Below, piece by piece: positions 1 through 9,049 of a DNA stretch of 45,630 nucleotides. The notes beneath the pieces are model-generated. The model ran no database searches. It worked only from the letters and a program-made list of their open reading frames with translations, and had not been told where the DNA came from. A program made the translations under genes and the position numbers. The stretch covers positions 1 to 45,630 of the forward strand of contig NZ_FQVW01000025.1 in NCBI RefSeq assembly GCF_900129485.1, given 5' to 3'. This stretch comes from Ornithinibacillus halophilus (GTDB lineage: Bacteria > Bacillota > Bacilli > Bacillales > Amphibacillaceae). The first letter of the stretch is position 1, and each line of letters opens with the position of its first letter.

Positions 1-350
1 TTTTAGTTAATCTTATGCTCGAAAGCGAAAAGGAAACATGCCCCTTCATAGGGGTATGCCGACGTTGGACGCAAAGTCCGCTTTTAGTCGGCCTTCCTTT
101 ATATCGGAGGCGATGTTGACTTTAACCACAAGGGTATAAGTGCGACTAAACCTCTGGTTTCACCAATCGGCAAGTCTTCTTTATCGTACGAAGGCGAAGG
201 AAGTCTTGTGCCTGTGCCTGCGGTTACTCGGCACAAAAGCAATGAAGTTTCGCCACGTAGTTTTTTTGCGGTTACTCGGCACAAAGGCCAGAGAAGTAAT
301 TCTATGTAGTTCCTTCGCTAGTCGCAGGTACTCGAAGCTAGACATCACTG
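1..350. repeat. Mosaic of intergenic repeat family A
   Basis: No gene is supported here. The stretch is a patchwork of segments that recur later in the window: the segment around 'ttatcgtacgaaggcgaagg' and the end 'ctagtcgcaggtactcgaag' + 'ctagacat' match the element at 43178-43335. The phrase 'ggttactcggcacaaa' occurs twice inside this block and has a relative at 43816. Short open frames on both strands look like by-products of the repeat. They have no ribosome site and no recognisable protein. Confidence 0.6.
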
Positions 351-393
351 AAAAAAAAGGACAATTATCTAAACAATAGATTAATTGTCCTCC
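351..393 (-). terminator. Rho-independent terminator overlapping the end of the 51-aa gene
   Basis: Read on the minus strand, GGACAATTAATCT pairs with AGATAATTGTCC and is followed directly by eight T. The left arm of the stem overlaps the stop codon of the small gene at 381-536. Confidence 0.85.
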
Positions 394-536
394 TTATTTG
401 CAATATACTCTTGTATCTCTTCTACTTTCCGATCAATCTCATTTAATTTATGTTTTGTATCATTGAAAAAGTGAGCAACTCTAGAAATTAAGAATACGAT
501 GAGTATTAATAATAATATTGTTCCAACAACATCCAT
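381..536 (-). CDS. Small membrane protein (51 aa), DUF4083-like
   Basis: A 51-codon gene starting MDVVGTILLLILIVFLIS with a 'ggggagaagta' ribosome site just before the ATG. Residues 4-20 form one hydrophobic segment. The rest is a charged helix (KLNEIDRKVEEIQEYI) that could form a coiled coil. The shape, one N-terminal membrane helix and a short amphipathic cytoplasmic tail, resembles the small DUF4083-type proteins of Bacillus, but that assignment is from memory. The terminator overlapping its stop codon supports a real monocistronic gene. Function unknown. Confidence 0.65.
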   Translation of the reverse strand: MDVVGTILLLILIVFLISRVAHFFNDTKHKLNEIDRKVEEIQEYIANKEDN

Positions 537-694
537 TTACTTCTCCCCTTATATAATTTCTCTCTACACATCTGTTTCCTCAGCAGTTACTAACATCTAC
601 CAAGATGTTAACATATAATTCCAAAAATAATAAGAATTTTTTCTAAAATTCATTCGTTAGCCTCCTATTTCATCACAATCTTAATTTTGACCAA

Positions 695-739
695 CAAAAA
701 AATCTCACCCCCAAGACATTAGCCTTGGAGACGAGATTT
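695..739 (-). terminator. Terminator downstream of selO
   Basis: On the minus strand AAATCTCGTCTCCAAGG pairs imperfectly with CTTGGGGGTGAGATT and is followed by a T run. It lies about 45 bp after the selO stop codon. Confidence 0.85.
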
Positions 740-784
740 AAGTCCTATTATAACACCAATAAACTTATAATTCCCACAATACCA

Positions 785-2248
785 TCACGTTCCACAATAG
801 GTTTGATATGGTATAGTCGATGGTTCAGGAAGCTTCGTATATTCTTCTTGTTCCGGTGTATAGTCATAAGGATTGGAAAGCACTGAAAGTAATTGATTCA
901 TGACAGAGTAATCATCATTTCCTACTGCTGCTTCTAGAGCTTCTTCAACCCTGTGATTACGTGGAATAATGGAAGGGTTATTTTTTTGCATTAATTCCTT
1001 TATATCCTCACTTGATTGAGATTGTCTACTCAATCGTTCTTGCCATTTTTTCAGCCAACTTTTAAACTTATCCTCGTTATACATGTCCATACTTTCAAAG
1101 TCATCTAATGTCAGTGCACGAAAAGTATTCGTGAAATCTGCTTCGTGCTCTTTCATTAAACCTAAAAGGTCTTCAATTAATTGCTTATCTTCCTCTTTTT
1201 CATTAAAGAGTCCTAATTTAGCTCTCATGCCACTTCTCCAATAATGATTATAATCATCTGCATAACCATTCAGAGCCGCTTTTACCAATTCAACTGCTTT
1301 GTCTTGATCTTCATCTAACAATGGTATCAATGTCTCCGCCAAACGCGTCAGGTTCCATTGCCCAATTGCAGGCTGATTTCCATAAGCATAGCGCCCTTGC
1401 TGGTCGATGGAACTAAATACGGTAGCAGGGTCAAATTCATTCATAAACGCGCATGGTCCATAATCGATGGTTTCTCCACTTATCGTCATATTATCAGTAT
1501 TCATCACGCCATGAATAAATCCTACAAGCTGCCATTTTGCGATAAGTGAAGCTTGCCTTCTGCACACTTCTTGAAACAACAAAAGATAGTGATTTTCCCC
1601 TAGTTCAATATCAGAAAAATGGCGTTCAATTGCATAATCAGCTAGCTGTTTGAGTTCTTCAATAGAACCGTATCTAACAACATACTCAAAGGTACCTACC
1701 CGCAAATGACTAGCTGCAACTCGCGTGAGTACTGCTCCTGGTAATGCTGTCTCTCTCCTGACCATTTCTCCAGTAGTTACAACTGCTAAACTTCGACTCG
1801 TAGGGATACCTAGTCCATGCATTGCCTCAGAAATAATATACTCTCGTAACATAGGCCCTAGTGTTGCACGACCGTCTCCACCACGGGAATACGGAGTTTG
1901 TCCTGCACCCTTTAACTGAATGTCAAGTCGCTCACCCTCAGGTGTTATCTGCTCACCGAGTAAAACGGCACGCCCGTCTCCTAGCATCGTAAAATGCCCA
2001 AACTGATGCCCTGCATATGCTTGAGATATAGGTTCTGCACCCTCTGGAATTTTGTTGCCTGAAAAAACTGGCACGAGTTCTTCTATGTTATCTCCTTTTA
2101 TTTCCAAACCAAGCGACTCACTTAAAGATTTATTAAAAGTACGTAATCTTGGAGATTGAACCGGAGTAGGTTCTTGCTTCGTATAAAGTGTCTCCGAAAG
2201 ACGTACATAACTGTTATCAAAATTCCAACCTAATGATTTTTCATTCAT
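785..2248 (-). CDS. selO: SelO/YdiU-family protein adenylyltransferase
   Basis: A 487-aa protein of the SelO (YdiU, UPF0061) family, pseudokinases known to transfer AMP from ATP to Ser/Thr/Tyr of target proteins, linked in other organisms to redox stress. Family blocks are in order: [18 protein letters not shown] at about 77-93, [17 protein letters not shown] at 112-128, the catalytic-loop region HGVMNTDNM at 246-254 and IDYGPCAFM at 261-269. Length is close to the family norm (about 480). The C terminus ends QTYCGT, so the family's redox-active Cys near the C terminus may be present. It appears monocistronic with its own terminator. Cellular target unknown. Confidence 0.93.
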   Translation of the reverse strand: MNEKSLGWNFDNSYVRLSETLYTKQEPTPVQSPRLRTFNKSLSESLGLEIKGDNIEELVPVFSGNKIPEGAEPISQAYAGHQFGHFTMLGDGRAVLLGEQITPEGERLDIQLKGAGQTPYSRGGDGRATLGPMLREYIISEAMHGLGIPTSRSLAVVTTGEMVRRETALPGAVLTRVAASHLRVGTFEYVVRYGSIEELKQLADYAIERHFSDIELGENHYLLLFQEVCRRQASLIAKWQLVGFIHGVMNTDNMTISGETIDYGPCAFMNEFDPATVFSSIDQQGRYAYGNQPAIGQWNLTRLAETLIPLLDEDQDKAVELVKAALNGYADDYNHYWRSGMRAKLGLFNEKEEDKQLIEDLLGLMKEHEADFTNTFRALTLDDFESMDMYNEDKFKSWLKKWQERLSRQSQSSEDIKELMQKNNPSIIPRNHRVEEALEAAVGNDDYSVMNQLLSVLSNPYDYTPEQEEYTKLPEPSTIPYQTYCGT

Positions 2249-2418
2249 TGTAACCCTTCTTTACTTTAGCTTTTTGTTTACAGTATTATATGTAGTTTCT
2301 GCTTCAAGTGTAGTAATATGCTGATTTTGGTAAATAGGAGTCAGCATTAATATACTTGTACCTTTCAGATTTTTTGTTGACTCATATAATATACTATCAC
2401 GTTTGCATTGGAGGTGAA

Positions 2419-2520
2419 ATGATGAGCGGAAGTTATGGAGGAGGCTATGGTGGAAGCTTTGCTTTAATTGTCGTTCTATTCATCCTATTAATTATTGTAG
2501 GAACTAGCTTCGGTTACTAA
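2419..2520 (+). CDS. YjcZ-family sporulation peptide (33 aa)
   Basis: A 33-aa peptide, MMSGSYGGGYGGSFALIV followed by a hydrophobic stretch and ending TSFGY. A Gly/Tyr-rich head and a single membrane helix are the hallmarks of the YjcZ/YtzR-type sporulation peptides common in Bacillus; their role in the spore is not established. The ribosome site 'ggaggtga' overlaps the two adjacent ATG codons, so the second ATG (2422) may be used. A strong terminator follows at once. A CATATAATA at 2383-2391 fits a SigK -10 (CATAnnnTA), but I see no AC at the right distance. Confidence 0.8.
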   Translation: MMSGSYGGGYGGSFALIVVLFILLIIVGTSFGY

Positions 2521-2540
2521 GTAAAGCAGAATAGAATGAC

Positions 2541-2573
2541 AAAACGCTCAGAAGTGAATTTCTGAGCGTTTCA
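2541..2573 (+). terminator. Terminator of the YjcZ-like gene
   Basis: AACGCTCAGAA / TTTCTGAGCGTT form an 11-bp stem with a 5-nt loop. The trailing T tract is short (TTTC). Confidence 0.75.
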
Positions 2574-2718
2574 AATTAGATTCATTTTCACCTTGATTCC
2601 CTCATCATCCTCTAGGAAGTTTGCATTTTATTTAACGGTATTAATAAATACTTGGATTTTTCATTCATGTATGCTAAAAATAAGAAAATATCAAACAAGC
2701 ATAGTGGAGGAGAATTTA

Positions 2719-3045
2719 ATGGAGGAAAACCTATCATTAACTGCATTAACAACTTTGGTACAGAAAAAAATCAAAAAGAAAATTCTTGTAAAAGTAATAT
2801 GGAACGAGCAGGAAAAAATGACCTTGTTCATTACACCAAATATGAAAATAAACTCGTTCATTTATGATGAAAAGGAAGGGTATATTTTTTACGATATTAC
2901 TGGAAAAGCCGTTGATTATGAAATACCATGTATTCTTACAGAAGACCAACTAATCGATGGCAAAGTAAAAATTGAAGGATTAAAAATTAATAATGTTGCT
3001 ATTACAAAAAAAGATTTAGAAGAAAAGAAGATGGGACATAACTAA
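2719..3045 (+). CDS. Hypothetical protein (108 aa)
   Basis: I do not recognise this protein. The open frame runs further upstream, but the ATG at 2719 is chosen because 'gtggaggagaattta' gives a good ribosome site 8 nt before it. The protein starts MEENLSLTALTTLVQKKIKK. It is soluble, lysine-rich and alternates short beta-like stretches (ILVKVIWNE, GYIFYDITGKAVDYEI, VKIEGLKINNVAI), which suggests a small beta domain. It lies alone between the YjcZ-like gene and a repeat element, with no visible terminator. Confidence 0.55.
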   Translation: MEENLSLTALTTLVQKKIKKKILVKVIWNEQEKMTLFITPNMKINSFIYDEKEGYIFYDITGKAVDYEIPCILTEDQLIDGKVKIEGLKINNVAITKKDLEEKKMGHN

Positions 3046-3076
3046 AAAGTCATTACCAAAGACGAACAATTTGCTA

Positions 3077-3410
3077 GCTTAGCGGAGGGAATATACGTAG
3101 ACTCCTCGGAAATAAAAGACAATTTCCTTCGTGCGATGATAATGCTGCCGTAGCATTACTTGTCCTGCGGGAACAAAGGCATAGGTGAGACCCCGTGATG
3201 CGCTTGCGTCTACAAGTAATGCTACGCAGTGGGCTTCCTCAGCGCAAGGGAGCTAGGAAGCCTAACCAAGTAGTTCCCTGGCTCACCAGCCGCCGCGGCA
3301 AAGAAGACACTATGAAAGCGACCGAAGGAAGCTTGAATAGATGTCGCCCTTGTGCTGGAAGTGAAAGCGAAGTGTATTTTCCGTAGCGGTAGGATTCACG
3401 CCACCACTTA
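3077..3410. repeat. Intergenic repeat family B, copy 1
   Basis: This 3046-3459 gap has no supported gene. It holds a structured element that shares long blocks with 32281-32575: 'gcaaagaagacact', 'gaaagcgaagt' and 'cttgtgctggaagtg', among others. The outer ends are imperfectly complementary ('gcggagggaatata' against 'gtgtattttccgtagcg'), so the whole unit can fold on itself. Similar elements ending 'gcgaagtatatttccg' are, as I recall, scattered through many Bacillaceae genomes. Confidence 0.65.
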
Positions 3411-3459
3411 AAATCCTCTCGTAATTTCAAAAGAACTTTTGTCCCAACCTCTTTCCTTC

Positions 3460-4005
3460 TTATCTCCAAATACTCCTATACTTTTTCTTATACTTTGTAT
3501 CATCTACAGTTTCAATTAACTCTAAAGCTGTTTCTTTTATTTCCTCTTCCTCTAAATGATCGTATAAATTTCTCATGTTTTGAATGATGTCAGACCGAAT
3601 TAACGTATAATTCTTTTCATCCTCACAATTTTTAAAGCGATCAACCATATGTTCCATAACCATTTCTTTTTGTTCTTTACCAGCAAGTCCAACCTTCCAA
3701 ATGGACTGCAAACTGTGTCTAGCTGTAACAAATTTTTCATCATATGTAACGTTCCAAACCTTTGAAAAATCATCAAGCATTCTTTTTTCCGGATCACTTT
3801 TTGCTAAGTTAGCTAAATATTGTGCAGCGCGAGACCGTTGATGATTATCTTTATCCGTTAAATCTTCTAGTAATTGATCCCATACTTCATAAGCCCAATC
3901 CACTTCTTGTTCTGTTGCCTCTAATATATTGTGATATGCTTCATATCGTTCCTCTTTATCTTTTGATTTTGATTTTTCGAATTCCTTTTTCATTTGACTC
4001 TCCAT
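3460..4005 (-). CDS. HEAT-like helical repeat protein (181 aa), function unknown
   Basis: An all-helical, strongly charged protein. The frame can open at a GTG (4017), but 'taggtgggag' is a better ribosome site for the ATG at 4005 (MESQMKKEFEKS), which is the start given. Paired amphipathic helices such as VWDQLLEDLTDKDNHQRSRA, AAQYLANLAKSDPEKRM and ELIETVDD resemble HEAT/armadillo repeats, in which residues like 'RSRAAQYLANLA' form the second helix. No catalytic motif or signal peptide is seen. A regulatory or scaffolding role is possible but not shown. Confidence 0.7.
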   Translation of the reverse strand: MESQMKKEFEKSKSKDKEERYEAYHNILEATEQEVDWAYEVWDQLLEDLTDKDNHQRSRAAQYLANLAKSDPEKRMLDDFSKVWNVTYDEKFVTARHSLQSIWKVGLAGKEQKEMVMEHMVDRFKNCEDEKNYTLIRSDIIQNMRNLYDHLEEEEIKETALELIETVDDTKYKKKYRSIWR

Positions 4006-4030
4006 TTTTTCTCCCACCTAACTTCCCTTG

Positions 4031-4123
4031 TCAAACTCGATTTTTGCGTTTTTTGTAAGGATAACTTATTAAAAATAATCCTTCAATTAATAATAGTATT
4101 CCCATTATAATCGTTGCTAACAT
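4031..4123 (-). CDS. Possible 30-aa membrane peptide upstream of the HEAT-like gene
   Basis: The frame encodes MLATIIMGILLLIEGLFLIS plus a basic tail YPYKKRKNRV, a plausible single-span membrane peptide. It ends about 25 bp before the HEAT-like gene on the same strand. No clear ribosome site precedes the ATG, so this is a weak call. Confidence 0.3.
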   Translation of the reverse strand: MLATIIMGILLLIEGLFLISYPYKKRKNRV

Positions 4124-4189
4124 TGGGACAAAAATTTATCCCTAATAGAATAACCTGATTATATCATAACTTTCTGAATCCTACAGATA

Positions 4190-4226
4190 TAAAAAGATGC
4201 TACCCACACACTGTAGGTAGCACCTT
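4190..4226 (-). terminator. Terminator of the RND transporter operon
   Basis: On the minus strand GTGCTACC and GGGTAGC form a stem around 'tacagtgtgt' and are followed by 'atcttttt'. It lies directly after the stop of the 4232-6064 gene. Confidence 0.8.
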
Positions 4227-4231
4227 TCTTA

Positions 4232-6064
4232 TTAAGAAAATAGATCCTTCAATTTAGCCCAGAATCCTTTTTCTTCTTCTTCAACTACTTCCACCACTTC
4301 AGGTTCTTCATATTGGATACTTTCCGTTTTGAAGACGAACTGAACGGTATTGATTTGTTCATTTTTTGCTGAAATAAAAGATACTGCTTCAAAGTCAGAT
4401 TTATCGTAATCAGACATCATCTCATCAATTTCTTCTGTCATTTGATCAGGTAGGTTACTTGTTTCTTCATGTAACTCTGTAGTGCCCTCATGCAATTCTA
4501 CTGCACCGTCTTCTAACTCATTCGTTCCATCAGATAAGTCAACAATTCCACTGTGTAGTTCCTTGTAAGAATCGGATAATTCCCCAACTCCACCAGTATA
4601 TTGAACTAATCCATCATGGAAAGACTGATAATTTTTTGCTAATTCAGCAATCCCCTCTTGTAAAAGAGTTAAATCATTTAAGCTTTCCATATCTTTAAGG
4701 GAGGCAGAAACACCACTTGCCATTTCATCCATGTTATTGGCCATATCATTAATGGCTTTAATAACTCCTTCTAACGATCCCTCAACAGCATCAAAAGCTG
4801 CTTTCACTTCACCATACGTGAGTTTCACTGCAACAGATTTATGATACGTTTCTTCTAATTGTGCTATTACTTCTTGATTTGCTCCACTTTCGTATAGCTC
4901 ATCAAAGTCTTCTTGAGTAATGTTATATAAAGGCATATCTTCTATTGCACCATCAAGCGCACCATACGCAATAACGTAATTTTCCTTTAGATTCTCTAGT
5001 CCCTGAGAAATTTCTCTTAATCCATCTACAGTAAGAGTTAACCCATTAGCCAAATCTTCCATAGAACTAAAGTCTAACTCTTCTAACCCATCTAATGAAT
5101 TGCTCATAGTATTAAGAGCTTCTTCAATCTCCTTAGAACCATCCACTAGATTAGAAGAACCATCATCTAGCTCCACGATACCATCTTTGTATTGTTTAGA
5201 GCCATCTTGTAGTTCAACAACGCCACTATTAAGTTCAGAAACTCCTTCTTTAAAATCTTCAACACCATCATTCAAATCAGAAATCGCATCCGATAATGTT
5301 CTCATATCGTCGGTCATTTCATTGACATCTGGTTTCTCGATTGGCATCGATGATGGAACACCTGAAATCTCAATACCGTCTAGTTCAAATCCTACAACAT
5401 CTGCTTCTAATACTAGTTCTTCTTCCTTCTCAGGCATGACTGTGAATGTCACTTGCTTATTCTTACCAGCATTAGCAATCGTACCTTCTTCTGCTCTAAT
5501 GTTCGTAAATAGATCAGAATTAAGTGTCAGGGAAACCTGTAATAGATAATTTTCAAAGAACACGGAATTGATCGTTTCATTTGCAGAAGTATTCATTCGA
5601 ATTTGCACCTGACCATCTTTTCCTGCTAATTCACTCGGTGCAATTTTTTCCCCATCTAACAGATAGTCGATTGAAATATCCCAAGGTAAGGCTTGATCCA
5701 CCATATTCCCTTGATAATAAAATTTCCCCTTATCTGCTGTGAACATGACTTGATCGTTTTCGTAAGTCATTTCTGTCAAATTCGTCAAATTTTTAAGACT
5801 GGAATACGTTCCATAATCGGTAACCTTTCCTGGTTCATCAATTTCTAATGTGTTTACCACATAAATTTCTTGTCTCTCACCAGTGGCACTAAGATTCGCG
5901 TAGATGACTTCATCCTTGGAACCTATTTTTCCAACGCTCTCACTCTCAGTCTTATTTTCCTTTGCATTACTGTCATTAGTAGAAGCTGTCGTAAGAAATG
6001 ACGGCAAAATAAGGATTACAGCCAATAAGACAAGTACAATCTTTTTCATTCTCCCCATCATCAT
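4232..6064 (-). CDS. Secreted coiled-coil protein with Leu-x-x-Gly heptad repeats, RND transporter partner
   Basis: A 610-aa exported protein: signal peptide MKKIVLVLLAVILILPSFLT after a short MMMGR lead, then an extended region, then two runs of the [Leu-x-x-Gly] heptad motif (for example LNDGVEDFKEGVSELNSG at about 267-284 and a second run near 505-545 with LSDGTNELEDGAVELHEG). This repeat is typical of YhgE/Pip-like and MMPL-associated proteins. The C terminus is acidic (EEPEVVEVVEEEEKG) and ends with a short amphipathic WAKLKDLF, with no second membrane span. Its start overlaps the stop of the MMPL gene by 4 bp (ATGA), so the two are coupled. It is likely an extracellular component of the transporter; the substrate is unknown. 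Confidence 0.8.
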   Translation of the reverse strand: MMMGRMKKIVLVLLAVILILPSFLTTASTNDSNAKENKTESESVGKIGSKDEVIYANLSATGERQEIYVVNTLEIDEPGKVTDYGTYSSLKNLTNLTEMTYENDQVMFTADKGKFYYQGNMVDQALPWDISIDYLLDGEKIAPSELAGKDGQVQIRMNTSANETINSVFFENYLLQVSLTLNSDLFTNIRAEEGTIANAGKNKQVTFTVMPEKEEELVLEADVVGFELDGIEISGVPSSMPIEKPDVNEMTDDMRTLSDAISDLNDGVEDFKEGVSELNSGVVELQDGSKQYKDGIVELDDGSSNLVDGSKEIEEALNTMSNSLDGLEELDFSSMEDLANGLTLTVDGLREISQGLENLKENYVIAYGALDGAIEDMPLYNITQEDFDELYESGANQEVIAQLEETYHKSVAVKLTYGEVKAAFDAVEGSLEGVIKAINDMANNMDEMASGVSASLKDMESLNDLTLLQEGIAELAKNYQSFHDGLVQYTGGVGELSDSYKELHSGIVDLSDGTNELEDGAVELHEGTTELHEETSNLPDQMTEEIDEMMSDYDKSDFEAVSFISAKNEQINTVQFVFKTESIQYEEPEVVEVVEEEEKGFWAKLKDLFS

Positions 6065-8115
6065 TTCTCCTTATAGTAATTTGCTTTTAAAGTTGTTTTT
6101 TCCATGATTTTATCAAACACCACTAACATGGCTGGTAGGAAAAATACTACCATTAAGAAGGCTAGTAATGCACCACGTCCTAATAATAACCCAATGGATG
6201 ATACGATTGGATTGGACGAAGTAATCCAAAGAATAAACCCTACACTTGATAAAATGGAAGCTGATATCGCAATCGCGAATATTTTCTCATCAAGTGTTTG
6301 CTTAATTGCCTTAAGTGCAGGCATTTCTTTACGTTTTTCTTTATAATCTTCTGTCAGTAGGATCGCATAATCCACTGTTGCTGCTAGCTGCACGGTACTA
6401 ACTATGAGATACCCTACAAATACTAAGGAAGAATCAGTAAAATATGGTACAGATAAGTTGATCCACACCGCCGACTGAATCGTCAACAGTAGAACCACTG
6501 GGAATGATATGGACTTAAATGTCACAAGCAATACAATCGCAATCGTGATAACGGTAAGAAGATTAACTACTGTATTATCTCGTTGAACTGTATTTTTCAT
6601 ATCATACAATGTCACACTCTCTCCAAGTGAGTATGCATCATCCCCATAATAATCTTTACCTAATTGTTGTATCTCTTCTATTAATCCAAAGGCAGCATCA
6701 CCTTCTGTATTTGTGTTTGTATTAAGGATAATCCGGCTGTAATTCTCAGAATAAAATTGCTCGGTGATTGATTCGTCTAAATACTCATGCGGAATAGCAG
6801 CACTCACTGTATTAACGTAAGAAAGAATGCTAGTTACATGGTTTAGTTCATCTAATTCTTGTACGAGCTGCTCTTCTTTTGCAGTATCACCTTTAGGTAC
6901 TAACAAGACGATCGAAGTACTCTTACCAAATTCATCTTCAATTTTAGCTATGTCACTTCCAGCACGTGTTGTTTCTGGTTGCTCACCAATTCCATAAATA
7001 AAATTAGTTTCGCTCTGAGCTAAAAATGCAGGAATAATAAGAACAAATACGAGTATTAAACTAGGTACTTTTAGTTTAAGCACTTTGCTTCCAATATTTT
7101 TAAAGCTTGGTAACAATGGCTTGTGCTGCGTCTTATCAATCCATTTGTAAAACATAATTGTAAGTGCAGGTAAAAAGACCATAACACTTATAAAACTTAA
7201 GACAATCCCTTTTACTAAATTGACACCTAAATCAGAGCCAATTTCAAAATTCATGAAGCTTAATGCCATAAACCCAAAGAAAGTCGTTGATGCACTCGCT
7301 ACAATTGCTGGGAATGAGCGTTTAATTGCAAGCTGCATCGCTTTTTCAGGATCTTCTACTTTTTTCCGGTAATCAGAAAAACTGTGTAAAAGAAAAATAG
7401 CGTAATCTAGGGAAACCGCCAATTGCAGAATTGGTGCAACAGATTGAGTAACAAATGAAATTTCCCCGATAAAAATATTCGTTCCTAGATTAATTAGGAC
7501 AGAAACCCCAATCGCTGTTAAGAAAAATACCGGCTCAATCCATGAACTAGTCGATAAGACTAGGATGAGAACAATGATTGGTATTAATAATGCAGCCGCA
7601 TATAACGTTTCCGTAAAGGCCATTTTCTGTTGGGTGGCCGTATCTAATGCTTCCCCTGACATCGCATTATCTTCTCCGATAAGTTCATAAATAGCATCTG
7701 TTGTTTTTACTTCTTCCCCTTCTTCGATACTGAAGGAAAATAAAGCATGATCATTTTTATAATATGTTTCAACAGTATCCACATCTGCCATTTCGATAGG
7801 AGTTTTAATGTCAATTGCGTCATCTAGCCACGTGACATCAGAGACGCCTTCAATGGAAGCTAACTTTTCTTTATAATCTAATGCTTCTTGAATGGTTACA
7901 TCATGGATCATGACTCGCGTATTAGGAATAGAGCCATCGAATTCCTCTTCCATGATTTCCATTGCTTTCGTCGACTGTGCATCTTCAGGTAAGTATTCTA
8001 CCATATTATAGTTAACCGACACCGTAAACTGTGCGAAAATGCTAACTATCATGAGCACAGCAAATACAATAACGATTGATTTTTTATGTTTTATAATTCT
8101 TGCTGCTATGTTCAT
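6061..8115 (-). CDS. RND superfamily (MMPL/YdfJ-like) transporter
   Basis: A 684-aa membrane protein with the MMPL layout twice over: one N-terminal helix (about 13-33), an extracytoplasmic loop, a five- to six-helix bundle (about 170-345), a second helix near 352-370, another loop, and a second bundle (about 515-675). Bundle motifs include LDYAIFLLHSF and VDYAILLTEDY, the family's conserved helix-4 signature with its buried Asp. Such proteins use the proton gradient to move lipids or hydrophobic drugs. It is the first gene of a two-gene operon with the heptad-repeat protein and lies divergent to a TetR gene. The family is secure; the substrate is unknown. Confidence 0.88.
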   Translation of the reverse strand: MNIAARIIKHKKSIVIVFAVLMIVSIFAQFTVSVNYNMVEYLPEDAQSTKAMEIMEEEFDGSIPNTRVMIHDVTIQEALDYKEKLASIEGVSDVTWLDDAIDIKTPIEMADVDTVETYYKNDHALFSFSIEEGEEVKTTDAIYELIGEDNAMSGEALDTATQQKMAFTETLYAAALLIPIIVLILVLSTSSWIEPVFFLTAIGVSVLINLGTNIFIGEISFVTQSVAPILQLAVSLDYAIFLLHSFSDYRKKVEDPEKAMQLAIKRSFPAIVASASTTFFGFMALSFMNFEIGSDLGVNLVKGIVLSFISVMVFLPALTIMFYKWIDKTQHKPLLPSFKNIGSKVLKLKVPSLILVFVLIIPAFLAQSETNFIYGIGEQPETTRAGSDIAKIEDEFGKSTSIVLLVPKGDTAKEEQLVQELDELNHVTSILSYVNTVSAAIPHEYLDESITEQFYSENYSRIILNTNTNTEGDAAFGLIEEIQQLGKDYYGDDAYSLGESVTLYDMKNTVQRDNTVVNLLTVITIAIVLLVTFKSISFPVVLLLTIQSAVWINLSVPYFTDSSLVFVGYLIVSTVQLAATVDYAILLTEDYKEKRKEMPALKAIKQTLDEKIFAIAISASILSSVGFILWITSSNPIVSSIGLLLGRGALLAFLMVVFFLPAMLVVFDKIMEKTTLKANYYKEK

Positions 8116-8188
8116 TCACTCCTTACGGGACGATTCTTCTAGGTCATCCAATTAGTTTATGTTGCACCGATAAAAATTCCACCTTACA

Positions 8189-8217
8189 ATTATATAAACA
8201 CCGTGTTGGATTTACAA
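8189..8217 (-). promoter_or_regulatory. SigA promoter of the RND operon with embedded operator-like palindrome
   Basis: On the minus strand: -35 TTGTAA (8217-8212), a 17-bp spacer, -10 TATAAT (8194-8189). The spacer contains the perfect palindrome AACAC-G-GTGTT (8197-8207), the natural position for a TetR repressor site. Further partial copies, CCCAACAC at 8246-8253 and TGTTGG at 8266-8271, lie on the side of the divergent tetR gene. Confidence 0.65.
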
Positions 8218-8300
8218 CAAACAGTTTTGTAAAAAACGTACAATTCCCAACACATTTTCATCTTCTGTTGGATATGTTGTCGATTTTTAGGAGGAAGCTC

Positions 8301-8867
8301 ATGTCTGAAAAAATGGATCGAAGAAAAAAATATACACGTAAGGTGCTAAAGGATAGTTTAATGACACTTTTAAAGGAGAAACCAATCTCTACTATTACGG
8401 TAAAAGAATTGTGTAAATTAGCTGATGTTAATCGCTCCACTTTTTATGCCCATTATACCGATCATTTTGACCTACTTGACCAAGTGGAGGATGAAATAAT
8501 AGAGGAAATGAATCGTTACTTAAGTGGTTATAATTTTGAGCAAGAGAAAGAAGCACTCCAGATGACGATTAAATTGCTTGAGTATTTTTCCACGAAGCAT
8601 GATGAATGCCGTACATTATTAAATGAAAATGGAAATTCATCATTTGAGAAGAAAGTGAAGACTGTTGCCCACCGCTTTCTTATGAAAAACTGGATGGAAA
8701 TTAACAATCTAGACAAAGAACTCTCCAACTATTTGAGTGCGTTTATAGTAAGTGGAAGTATTCAGATGATGAAGATGTGGTTATTTAATGGTATGGATAA
8801 ACCACCGAAGGAAATGGCGGAGATTATTAATAATTTAATTAACAATGGGTTGTTGAGTGTAAGATAA
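8301..8867 (+). CDS. TetR/AcrR-family transcriptional regulator
   Basis: A 188-aa regulator. The start is ATG 8301, preceded by 'aggaggaagctc'; the frame is open further upstream but without a ribosome site. N-terminal HTH: LLKEKPISTITVKELCKLAD, then VNRSTFYAHYTDHFDLLDQV, the TetR recognition-helix pattern (STFYxHFxxKxxLL). The C-terminal half is a helical ligand/dimer domain that ends NNLINNGLLSVR. It is divergent from the RND operon, and the palindrome in that promoter makes it the likely repressor of the transporter and of itself. The inducing ligand is unknown. Confidence 0.88.
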   Translation: MSEKMDRRKKYTRKVLKDSLMTLLKEKPISTITVKELCKLADVNRSTFYAHYTDHFDLLDQVEDEIIEEMNRYLSGYNFEQEKEALQMTIKLLEYFSTKHDECRTLLNENGNSSFEKKVKTVAHRFLMKNWMEINNLDKELSNYLSAFIVSGSIQMMKMWLFNGMDKPPKEMAEIINNLINNGLLSVR

Positions 8868-8994
8868 TTTCTTATTTCGCCAGTCTAAGCAGTGGCATAC
8901 ATTACAATCACTACTTTCTTAAGAAATAGTCTAACTCGTCTAAAAGTCAAATTTTTCTAATTGCTAAACCAATTTTATCCATTCAAAAATTCTT

Positions 8995-9024
8995 GAATAT
9001 AACTCGATTTTTCAACACAATATA
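8995..9024 (+). promoter_or_regulatory. SigG-type forespore promoter of the SASP gene
   Basis: -35 GAATA (8995-8999), an 18-bp spacer, then -10 CAATATA (9018-9024). This fits the SigG consensus GHATR-N18-CATWHTA except at one position. It lies 26 bp before the start codon. Confidence 0.7.
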
Positions 9025-9049
9025 AGGTGTACCAAGGAGGTGATATACC

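Noticed and set aside
140-379. Open frames on both strands in the first 400 bp
   Set aside because: They follow the repeat sequence, have no ribosome site and overlap a terminator.
3195-3469. Open frames of 63 and 76 codons inside repeat B (plus and minus)
   Set aside because: They are carried by the repeat. The equivalent frames at 32208-32677 differ in sequence and length, so there is no selection on a protein.
5100-5549. 149-codon Ser/Thr-rich plus-strand frame
   Set aside because: It is the antisense of the heptad repeats of the 610-aa protein; its composition is a by-product of those codons.
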